64,000 bases of DNA from the NCBI GenBank assembly GCA_006503535.1, contig QYRS01000006.1:496001-560000 (forward strand), read 5' to 3'. Of the stretch, positions 55,000 to 64,000 are shown piece after piece. Made by a program: the position numbers and the translations under genes. This DNA is from Arthrinium phaeospermum. Taxonomy: Eukaryota > Ascomycota > Sordariomycetes > Amphisphaeriales > Apiosporaceae. The stretch's first letter is position 1, and every line of letters begins with the position of its first letter. The notes beneath the pieces are model-generated. The model searched no databases. It was not told the DNA's origin and worked only from the letters and a program-made list of their open reading frames with translations.

Positions 55000-56439
55000 A
55001 CAGAAAGAGGCCAGGAACAGAAATGGCGTTCTGCACAGGGTCATGGGTGCCTGGCTATGGCTTAAGAGTTCCGTAGAATGAATGGATTTGAGGAGTCCAG
55101 ATCTATCCGTGTAATGCGCGCCAAGTGACCTGATGTTCAGATATAACGCAGTCTTCAAAGCAACGACAGGCTTTGGATGTGAGATCCATACCTCATAAGA
55201 TTGGATCCCGAATACTACTTCAATAAACCCTCAGTAAACCCTCAGTAACCCCTTTTACTGATCCTGTAGGTCGCAACGCTGGGCTTTCCTCCCATCCACC
55301 TTCAGATCCTGGACCAACTTGAAATCCGGCTCGCACACTGTCTCTACCTGCAGAGGTGACCAACTGGGCGCCGAAGAGTGCTTACAGGACAGCATGGATA
55401 ACGAGACTACGATTCCCTTGGCCACTCACAAGACGAAGTTATGGCTCTTCATATATATTTAGCTATGGTAAACATGACATTTGAGATTCAGCTATGATAC
55501 TGTTGATTGAGTAGATTTAAATCAGGGGAGGCAAACCTTACCGACCTTGCGCGATGCAGTATGTCGGCATGTTCATTTTATGCCCCTTTTCCAGCTGAGC
55601 CCAAGCTCTCACCAAACGTTCAACGTGGATTATTTCTCTTTTATCACACAAAGGGTATGAAAAGGAAATTTATATTCGCACAGAGAACTAGAATCCTGAG
55701 CTTCATTGCGAACAATACCAGACGCTTACATCAAGACCGCCAAGTTCAGATGCAGTACCGGAACCTCATCTGGGATTGCTTCAGTGGTGCTTGGTCTCGC
55801 ACGAACCAGACGAGACCACACAATCAATGGGCAATTTTACGAATCCACAGCCCTTGGCAGTCAGTCTAGGATATTATCATCCAGCAAGGGTTCCTCACGA
55901 GCCAATACCAAGGAGTACATATCAGAATGTTCTTCTTCATTTGGAGTGTCCAGATATCATCAACTACGATACTAATAGTTACGCTTTCGAACAATATTTA
56001 TGCACGCCCAACTAGATGTAATCTGCAAGGTGTGTTGAAGACATCCTGGGTGAGTTCGTCTGGATCTGCATCATGAATTGCTAGGAGGTCAAGTAGCAAG
56101 ATACAATATATCGGAACCAAATATTGCATAGATTTTCGTATCCCTTGCGCTCATCGCCGTTTTACTTGATATAGTACCCTTGCAATAGCCTTTGAAAGAG
56201 ACAGGGATGGGCCAGAAACGGCGCAGCCAGCCAATCACAGGGGTACTTATTTCGGTGCCTAGAAATGAGCGATCAACGCCAACCGGCTACCAAAAGGGGC
56301 CTGGCGCCGAAGCTTTGGTAAAAGACCGGGGATCAGTGTCATCTCGTTTGTAACGGCACGTTCGCCTAACTCCCTTCAACGATCAAGCACTACTGCAGGG
56401 CACAACTTTCTGGCTCAGAAACCTGGTCGTTCAGTGCAT
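55000..56439. other. Intergenic region
   Basis: About 1.4 kb, AT-rich, without a supported gene. A minor direct repeat TAAACCCTCAG/TAACCCC occurs at about 55222-55253. Confidence 0.55.
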
Positions 56440-57619
56440 ATGGACAATCAAACCCACGACGCCATGCGACTTGCCAAATCGGGACCCGATGGCAGGGGAG
56501 CGGCAAACGCCCAAACGAGGGCTGGGGAGTCGCCACAACCGCAGTCATATGCCCAACACCAACACGAGACTCTTACAACAAATGTCACCGTCGCGCCCGT
56601 TGGTGCGGCGCTACATCAGCAAACGAAACTCGTTGGTGATGGCATTTCGAGATCATCAGACACCACTTATGATCGCCGGCCTCCATCAAGCAGCAACATG
56701 GCGTCCGAGCTGGATGCCGCGCATGCCATAGACTTTGGGGTGAAATTCATTGGGGGCCTAGACGCAATGCCGCCCACAATAACGAGGGCGCCCCCAACGG
56801 GACAACCAACGGCTGCCACTAGCGATCCGCCCCAGCACCATGGCCAACAAATCCAGAATCCCGCCGCGGCGGTACAACCCAAGCCCACTGTGGGGCCTTT
56901 AGACTACTACGCTGAGAAGGCACGGCAACGCGAAGAAGCGGCCCGGCAGGAACAGGACGACGAGGCCGATTGCCACCCCTTCTGGCTGTCATGGAGAGAC
57001 ATCTTTTTTGGTATCTGGTTGATCGTGATAGGCCTTCTAAAGATCCCGCTTGTCATTGGAGACGGAATGGGCAAAGCCCTGCACCATACGCCCGAGCTGT
57101 ACGGCGACAAGACGGTGCGCAAGTGGCCCCGACTCACAGGGTTTCCTCACGGTTGTGTCGCAGGTTGTTCCGTACGTATTCTCCATCAAGTTCCCCCGTG
57201 ACCTTTTGCTCCTCCCTCTCTGCCGCTGGGATATAGGCATGGTACAGATGATGTTTACTGAATCTTCCCTGTTTTTCTTTTCCACAGGGGCTATGGTACG
57301 GATTTTACGATGGTCTGACGGATTGGATCACGTTGCCATACAAAGCGGTAAGGGATGGCGGAGGAATTCAAGGGTGCTTGAAAGCGTTCCTACAGGGCCT
57401 TGCCAATATCGTCTTCAAGCCGAGTGCCGGTTCGTAGCTAACCCAAAAGCTGAGACCATTCAGCCAACTGCCCCGATATGCAGAGAACTGACGAGATAGC
57501 CAGGTTGCTTCGCCTTCGTGTTCCACCCAGTATTTGGTGTATACAGGGAGTTTTGTAGGATCAAGGTGGTGGTAAGGCACGAACGGAGCTCACTTGCTGG
57601 AGACACCCCGCCTGTTTGA
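56440..57619 (+). CDS. Stand-alone protein resembling the C-terminal tail of fungal UDP-glycosyltransferases
   Basis: Three exons are proposed: 56440..57171, 57288..57429 and 57504..57619, giving 329 aa. Introns are GTACGT...CAG (phase 0) and GTTCGT...CAG (phase 1); the last exon is the least certain and a further exon is possible. Residues 1-155 are disordered. A hydrophobic helix (DIFFGIWLIVIGLLKIPLVI) follows. Then comes the order seen after the catalytic domain of fungal sterol-glucosyltransferase-like proteins: a helix with ELYGDKTVRKWPRLTGF, GLWYGFYDGLTDWITLPYKA, GCLKAFLQGLANIVFKPSAG and FHPVFGVYREF. No glycosyltransferase domain is present. It may be a membrane-associated accessory protein or a decayed gene. 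Confidence 0.62.
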
Positions 57620-59500
57620 TCACCCTCACTCAGAGGAGCAAACATTGTATATCCATGTTTTCCTAGAGCGCGCCAATTCGCTACCAATCCACGGAGTTCA
57701 GTAGGTTCACGCCCCTTACACGTACGCGATAATATTATGTTGCAAACTACTCCACCACATATCAGATCCACGTCGGTCAAGAGAGTGCCATGCAAATTCA
57801 TCCAAACCTAATATTCGAAAGCTTCTGTTTTTACAGGGAATTTTCCACAACTTGGCCCCTGGCTTGACAGTATCTCGAATCCTTCCCGCCAACGCCCAGT
57901 CCGTCCCAGTCGGAGAGCCTCACCGGGGAATCCACCTTCAAACCGTTGATATTATTATTTTAAAACCACTCCACCGACAACCTCATCCCCTGCTTAGCTT
58001 CGACTTGGTTCCTTCGACGTTTGTCCGAGGGTACTATGTACAGTTTAGCCCCTGAGATGCGGTCCGAACAAGACTCTGCACAAATAGCCTGGTATAGACC
58101 ACTGGTGCCTTCATTGGCGCCGCAGAAAGCGATTTACGAAAGAAACGGCTTTGAGATATACCGGAAGGCCTATCAGTCTGAGTAAGGATGTCATGTACGT
58201 ACCATATCAGCTGTTCATAGTGTACGTTCGGTGCGTATTGGACAAGTAACCCAGAATTCGCGGCTACTGTAACACGCCCGTTAAGATCTCCAACTAACGC
58301 GCGTCTCTTGTAGCCATCTCATTGATTGTGTACCTTCTCATGGGTCTTTCGAAGTGGGTATTTCATACTAAGCTGAGATTGGTAGATACATACTGGCATA
58401 TAAGCGACATTCATCTTAGTCAACGGCCCTGCAGGGACTGACATGTACTGGTACCGACTAACCAATCAACCCCGAGGTGGATCGGAGGAGGACTTGCATC
58501 GCGCCTCGCGTGAGCTAGCATGCACGGAGCGGAGTTGGAACCTCCTATTGGCGACGACCATGCAGCCAAGGCCCTGTGGATCGATACAGCGGACAAAACA
58601 CACACACACCCCTTAAGCCGCATGTGCACACAGTCATATACAGGGAGGCATACAGGACCACACCCTCTTGTCTTCCCTTTTACTCTTCTTATCCTGCTTC
58701 CCGCTTCGCCCCTGTTCTATTTCTCTTCCATCTTGTCATCTCCTTTCTGGTCCACACTCTGAAACCCCCCGCACAAGTTATATTGTCCTTTGATTGCGCC
58801 TCTTGCTTGCATGGCAATGCTTCCAATGTTATTTACATTGGTTCTGGGCGCAGCAAATGCCCAGGAGGTTGGCAGACCGCTGTGAACCCAAAAGAGCCCA
58901 AGGGTCGGCTCCCTGATACAATGGAAGCGTCCAAAATGGCCCTGGGCAGAGATATACTCACGCTGTACACGGGGGCCATGTACCGCTTCGTCGATACCTG
59001 GTCTTGCCTTTGTGCGCAAGGAGGGCCTTGCTTCCAGCAACATCGGTTCCCGGTGCCAACCAACAAACACCACGGATGTTCGTCTCCCAGTCCGGGGCCC
59101 CTTAACGCAAGTTTCATCGACAAGGTACAATTTGAGCCTCTTGGTTAACATCAAGAGGCACGACCAGGGGGCAGATGCTTCATTTCCAGTGCCAGGACCC
59201 ACGCCCACATCTCTCTTTCGTGAGTAGGAGGAATAAGTATACTGGTACATTCTTGTATAGCCAACTAATTACATTTGCAAAAACGCCACGCTATCGAAGC
59301 CCTGCCAAGTATGGCGCATAGCTCTATCAGCGTCAACCGAAACGCCATGTCTCTTGCGAGACATTACCCAAAACCAACCAACCCTACGGTAACTGAGAAC
59401 AATTGAAGAGAAAGTGGCGGGAGCCCCTGCGGCTATACCCGGAAAGAACAGAATAAAAAGAATTGGAAAGCAAAATCAGGGAGGGCAAGCCCGGCTGGGA
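57620..59500. other. Intergenic region with relics
   Basis: About 1.9 kb. Two overlapping open frames on opposite strands (58576..59148 and 58717..59250) lack domain content. One small GNAT-like relic is listed separately. Confidence 0.5.
58036..58185 (+). pseudogene. Possible acetyltransferase (GNAT) C-terminal relic, 49 codons
   Basis: A short frame ends KAIYERNGFEIYRKAYQSE, which resembles the last strand and helix of GNAT acetyltransferases (A-x-Y-x-R-x-GF). I found no matching upstream parts, so it is at most a fragment. Confidence 0.25.
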
Positions 59501-61884
59501 TCAGGCAACGGTAGCAACCGTGTTTTGGGTGGTCTGGTCCAAGCCCTCCTGCTGTTGGTTGACGTTGTACTCGTACTGCGAGTTCATCACCCTGTCCATC
59601 TTGGCCTTGACCTCGTCTGCTTCGTCAAAGCGCTGAACCTCTCGCAGCTCCACCTCAAGCTTGCCGAGGAAGATCATCAAGGTGCTCGGCCCGAGTCCCT
59701 TGAACAGCTCGTAATTGAACTCGGGCATGTCCCTGCGCCTTTCAAAGTTCTCGATGTAGTCGACCATTTCGTAACCGAGATGGATGCCTGCGTCCGAGTC
59801 TCGCATCTTGCGGAACACCACCATGAGCACGATACTTGCGTACACGCGCTCGTATGGGTCGTTCTTGCCCTCTTGCGAGTTGCGGATCTCCCGGAGCATG
59901 TTGCGAGCCTCCATGTAGTATCGGTTCCGCTGGAAGATCGCGGCCTGTTCGATCATGAGATGAAGCCTGTTGTGGCCGAGCTTCTCCGCTCGCTTGACAA
60001 GCCGATCAATGATGGGCTTGGCTTCGTAAAGACCCATCATTCCGGTAGCCTCCATGATACTAATAGTAAGCCCACGCAGATCGTTGACAAAGCCAAAAGC
60101 GGATGTCTCCTCGCCCAAGAACGGCTCAAGGTGATCGAAGTAGCACTCCATGAGGGCAGGAACATTCTGTGCAAATTCAAACTGATCCATCCGAGCCAGT
60201 TGGGACATGATGATATAAAGAGGATGGCTTTCGCCGAACATCTTCTTGCACAGACCACTGACGTATCGAAGGAAAGTCTGGGCCAGGTTCCTTCCCACCG
60301 TATCGTAGAACATGAAGCGAATGGTTTGTTGGCAGATGTAAATAACGAGGCGGGGATCCTGGGGCTCAATGATATACTCGGTGGCAGCAAAGCAGCGTTG
60401 GAAAATGCAGAACGCTCGCTTAATCCTGTCTGGCTGGTTGGAGCGGTTCTCGTATAAGAACTCAAAGCCTGGGTTGAAGTCGTTGTACCAGGCATCAAGC
60501 TTGACGCATTCGGTATCCAAGAGAGAGGTGTCGGTGTTCTGTGACAAGGTCCACAGCCCGGTCGAGAAGGTGCTGGATATGTAGTGTCGGGCAAAGAACA
60601 TAGACTTTTCCGAAAACATGAGAGTATCGGGCGATGCCATGAGACGGATCGTGCCAGTAGGTAATGTCATCCTCGACTTGCGAGAGCCACGGCTCGACGA
60701 CGACTTGGTCTTGAATGACAGCGATGATCCAGAGGATAGCAGAGTCTCACGTGAAGACGATGCATGAGATCCGCGAGACACGCGCGATCGAGAAGATGCC
60801 TGTGAAGCTCCGGAGCCTTGCCCCGCGCCTTGCCTCGAGCCAGTCTTGGCGGACTTGTTGCTAAAGCGCGTCGATGCGGTAACAGAGCTTGGCTGGGTTT
60901 GGTCCAGCACAGTCGACATCCATGTGCCCGAATCATCAACAGAGGGATCTGTCATTTCGCTGAATGCATAGCTCGGAACGGGCGCACCCCGCTGTGGCAG
61001 GGTGTGGGTGTTGCCGCTGCTGCTACCACCGCTGTTCTCGTGGACTGGTTCCATATGCGACGTGTCGATGAATTCTTGCCACGCGTTCGGCGGGACCACC
61101 CGCTGATTCTGAGCCGTCACAACATGTCGCAACGCAGGACCAAGCATCTCCGCAGGCTGGCTGAAAGGGTTTGAAGGACCAGGATGAGATAGATCATGAC
61201 ATTCCTCGGCACCATCAGGAGGATGCATGTAACGTGGCGGGCTCTGCCGAATTCGAGAATCATCTTCGTGATACGAAATCGGAGCCCTGGCCCACGTGTC
61301 TTTACCATACAGCTGTGCATGCTGCTGTTCCACAATCTGCAGCGCACGAGTATGTTCCATGTCATCGACATAGTCGAATTCTTGAACAGGAAGCTGCAGG
61401 CGCGAGCTGACGTTATCGAGCGACAGTGCGTTGGACAATGCGTTGGAATGAGGATTTGACGGGGCACTGGACTGAGCATTGGACTGAGCATTGGATTGCG
61501 CATTGGACTGCGCATGGGAGTGCGACGATGAAGCAATGCTCTCTTCCGGTTCCTCTGTTGGGGCCCTGCGTCTCTTCTTGTTGCTCTTTGGTTCGGGACG
61601 TCCCTTGCGCAAGCCCCATTTCTGGTAGATATGCACCTGGTACATCTTTGGACTGCATCGTGGTATAAGCAAAAGCAAAAACGGGAGTAAAAAGCATCGG
61701 CTCGATTGGGAAACGCTTACGTCGCGTGGAATTCATGGTCTTCCCGCATGATGCGCATTACGTTGGGCAACGAGTGGCACATGAAGAGAGCCGAGATGGT
61801 GTTCTTGTACTTTGCCCAGTCTTCGGGCTTGGCCCACTTGGACTGCGAGTCCATGGTGGCCATGCCGCTCCGTGACGGATCCAT
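59501..61884 (-). CDS. Clr5-domain protein, probable regulator, 771 aa
   Basis: Two exons on the reverse strand, 61721..61884 and 59501..61652; the intron is phase 2 (GTAAGC...CAG). Splicing creates a complete Clr5 domain at residues 18-75: WAKYKNTISALFMCHSLPNV, then HEFHATPKMYQVHIYQKWGL. ATG 61884 is the first in-frame ATG, 15 residues before the domain. A Ser/Asn/Ala/Gln repeat and a basic stretch follow, then a disordered centre, and from about residue 330 a helical region of about 430 residues with TPR-like pairs (QAAIFQRNRYYMEARNMLRE). Clr5 domains occur in Schizosaccharomyces Clr5, linked to silencing, and in many fungal proteins of unknown role. The DNA-binding role is inferred. Confidence 0.87.
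61471..61518. repeat. 12-bp coding minisatellite (SNAQ)
   Basis: Four copies of a 12-bp unit such as ACTGAGCATTGG, reverse-coding Ser-Asn-Ala-Gln. The unit length of four codons keeps the frame, so copy number can vary without damage. Confidence 0.85.
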
Positions 61885-63113
61885 GGCGGCCGGGAGATGG
61901 CCGGAAAGAGCAATAAGTGCCGGAAGGGAGTCTGTTGTCTTACTCGAGGTTCGCCGTCCGGGTTCGCCGTGTAATCGATTGATTCCTTGCAGATGAATTG
62001 ATGAGAGAGTAAGAACGAGTAGGCGAGGGTGGGTGGGCTGAGGCGGGTCAAAAGACCTCGATCTGTGCAGCTGCCCCTGGTCGTTCCGGGAGTCCAGTGA
62101 AGACGTAGGATCAGGCCAGGACCAGCAGGCAACTGGGGGATTTGGCCCTTTGCCGAGACTGCCACTCAACGGCGATCAGCCAATGGCGGCCGTTGACATC
62201 CTTGCCCGTCGGTCTCAAACAGGTCAAGTCTACAACACTAGTCCTATGCGGGGTTAGTCTTCCGCTCTCCTTGCGCGATTCCCGCTGCTGATTGGCTCGT
62301 TGGCTCAGATTAGCCGCCAGCTCTATTCCCGCCGCTCCTCTTTTTGGCTCTTATCGAGCCAGTCATCTTCATATCAGCACCTCAGTTCCAGGTGAAGATC
62401 TGCCCTCTTAGCCCTCTCCTAAGGCTAAGTGCAGCAGTAGACGTGCTAAGATCAGTGCAGTGTCAGTGCTTACCATTCAAGCCCGGTTTGAAATCAGAGG
62501 CTTGCACGTGACCCTGTTTCAAGCAAAGGGACTGGCGGTTTGAGATCCCAATGGATTGTAGAGCCCCTAAGACCCCTACCCATTTGCACGAATTGGGGCT
62601 GTCGCTGGCTCACACAATGGCGCCAGATGAAGCAGTGCGACCACTGCAATCTGTTTGAACATGTCCTTTTTCAACTATTTCCTATGGAAGAAAGGTAGGC
62701 CAATTGACCACCATTGGTATGTAAAGTATGTGACAATTGCACATGTGACTGCAAGCAATGCTAACCCTATTGACGCCGTTTTTCCTCCGATAGCCCCTGG
62801 TAATGATGCAATGCCGTTGAAGAGATGCTGGCTCAAGAATGAGCCCGAATAAAGAAAACCGTTGCCGTGTGGCTCTAATGGGTTGGGATGATGATGATGA
62901 TGGTTAGTCGGTAAGGCCCTTGCCCTTGGGCGCTTGGCGACTGGAGCCGCTACCTCCGTGCGTTGCAGCAGCGCCCGATGAGGGATCCACAGCTGCTGCA
63001 CCTGCACCTCTGATCGTTGATCAATGACCCATGATCGTAGCGCAATTCGATCTGCTCCCACAGATCAATTGAATGAGAAACGTTCCAGGGCTTCTAGGGC
63101 TTCCTCGGGCCGT
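61885..63113. other. Intergenic region, Clr5 gene promoter and 3' side of secreted-peptide gene
   Basis: About 1.2 kb. No gene supported; short open frames are not convincing. Confidence 0.55.
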
Positions 63114-63567
63114 TCAAGCTTCGTCGTTGCCCCCGCTGATAATGCCGAAGCCGGTACGCTTGCGCAGTTGAGTCTCCGGGGTTGCCTGCAGATGACCATG
63201 TTAGTCTCGTGAAGAGTTTGAAAGAGGGGCGTATCCATCGTACCTCTGTCCGTGTCCAGATACCGGCTCCGGCGGTGTGCATCGTGCCGTCCGCCTCGCC
63301 CTCCTCAGTCGGCTCAGTCGGCTTAGCCTCTGTGGTCTCCTTGGCCTCGCCACTCTGCTCGGTCTCAGTGCGGGTCCAGATACCAGCACCATCGGTATGC
63401 ATCATGGCATCTTCCTCGCGCTTCTCAGCGTCTGTGACCTCTGCACGGGTCCAGATGCCGGCACCACCGCTCTGGGTAGTGACGCTGTTCTCACCAGACG
63501 CTTGCACCGGGGCGGCGAGCGCACTGGCGAGGATGGTCAAGCCAAAGAGGAAAGTCTTGGTCTGCAT
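63114..63567 (-). CDS. Small secreted protein with three GAGIWTR repeats and Kex2-type sites, 131 aa
   Basis: Two exons on the reverse strand, 63244..63567 and 63114..63185; the intron is phase 0 (GTACGA...CAG). Residues 1-19 form a classic signal peptide (MQTKTFLFGLTILASALA). The repeat GAGIWTR(A/T)E occurs at residues 35-43, 60-68 and 100-108; copies 2 and 3 are both preceded by MHT. Lys-Arg pairs at 49-50 and 117-118 are candidate Kex2 sites; the second would free TGFGIISGGNDEA. Between the repeats the sequence is acidic and Thr/Glu-rich. There is no cysteine. This looks like a precursor of small peptides, as in fungal pheromone, Kex2-processed-peptide or dikaritin precursors, but it matches none that I can name. 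Confidence 0.82.
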
Positions 63568-64000
63568 CTTGAAGATTGGGAGGGTGCTGTAAGAACAGTG
63601 GACTGTGACGTGATGTCTGATGGAGACGAAGAAGGAGGATGGTGATGATGCTTGGTAGTATGAGAAGATGGAGATAGTATCTGGGGAAGCCCCTTATATG
63701 ATAGTCTTGGAAGAAGTGTGGAAGCGATGCTGAAGATGGGATGTAACACTGGCTGCATTGAACGCATCTCGTGGCCTCTTATATACCCGTGTGAGCCTGG
63801 CCATGACAAACGGTTGAGGTATCAAGTGATGCTCCCCAAGAGGATACCGAGATACATCATGAAGATGGAAAAGACAAGGAATGTGACGAAGGTTAGGCTC
63901 CGTGGTCGAGATACCGAGTCGGTGAAGGTAGAGGATACCCAGGGGCAGCATGGGGGGGCTGCTCTGGAGAAGGGGTAGACGAAGTAGACGATACTCAAGA
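63568..64000. other. Promoter region of secreted-peptide gene, to window end
   Basis: No gene seen. It contains a TATA-like element and further TATATA-like sequence near 63779. Confidence 0.55.
63693..63698 (-). promoter_or_regulatory. TATA-like box of secreted-peptide gene
   Basis: TATAAG on the reverse strand, 126 bp before the ATG at 63567. A TATA promoter would suit strong, regulated expression; inferred. Confidence 0.4.

Noticed and set aside
54289..55158. 289-codon reverse frame over guanine deaminase
   Set aside because: Antisense shadow of a clear amidohydrolase.
58576..59250. Two overlapping open frames of about 180 codons on opposite strands
   Set aside because: No domain, no splice support, low-complexity content; cannot choose either.
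59414..60457. 347-codon forward frame opposite the Clr5 gene
   Set aside because: No domain; lies antisense to a well-supported exon.

Overview
The window is nuclear DNA of a filamentous ascomycete (Pezizomycotina, probably Sordariomycetes). The evidence is genes on both strands with short GT-AG introns (about 50-240 nt) and CTAAC-like branch sites, together with typical fungal proteins: a GNA1 acetyltransferase, a SED5 syntaxin, a Clr5-domain protein, a NACHT-type NLR, and large Gln/Pro/Ser-rich disordered proteins. I saw no rRNA, tRNA or CRISPR, and nothing prokaryotic in layout.

Layout. 1-10059: a head-to-tail array of seven BTB/POZ paralogues on the + strand. The first is cut by the window edge and the third is damaged. 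All share a phase-1 intron at the end of the BTB domain, and six keep a C-terminal pair of Cys-x2-Cys motifs. 10771-11793: an intronless GH43 glycosidase. 12182-15793 (-): a 1203-aa class 3 lipase with a long disordered region. 17772-18431: GNA1. 19894-20339: a 68-aa unknown protein. 20489-21969: an Ayg1/FrsA-like alpha/beta hydrolase. 22293-23358 (-): a KduD-like SDR. 24641-25988: a sorbitol/xylitol-type dehydrogenase with an apparent one-base deletion. 26421-30019: a NACHT NLR. 30323-31500 (-): an aldo-keto reductase. 33341-34381 (-): SED5.

36781-48086 holds two very large disordered proteins, separated by a 573-bp non-autonomous DNA transposon (40915-41487) with perfect 51-bp terminal inverted repeats and a 9-bp target duplication. 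48967-50088: a charged unknown protein. 50838-51943 (-): an FtsJ-type methyltransferase whose frame continues 62 codons past an in-frame TAG. 53602-54999: guanine deaminase. 56440-57619: a stand-alone copy of the tail region of fungal UDP-glycosyltransferases. 59501-61884 (-): a Clr5-domain protein. 63114-63567 (-): a small secreted protein with three GAGIWTR repeats and Lys-Arg sites.

How the genes relate. GH43, the SDR, the polyol dehydrogenase and the aldo-keto reductase could all serve plant-sugar catabolism, but they are interleaved with unrelated genes and do not form a compact cluster. GNA1, SED5 and guanine deaminase are housekeeping. The accessory and most novel parts are the BTB array, the NLR, the transposon, the glycosyltransferase-tail gene and the repeat-bearing secreted peptide. 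Three genes carry single-base lesions (BTB copy 3, the polyol dehydrogenase, the methyltransferase), so either recent decay or consensus errors should be considered. Splice sites were read by eye; exon coordinates are given in each entry.
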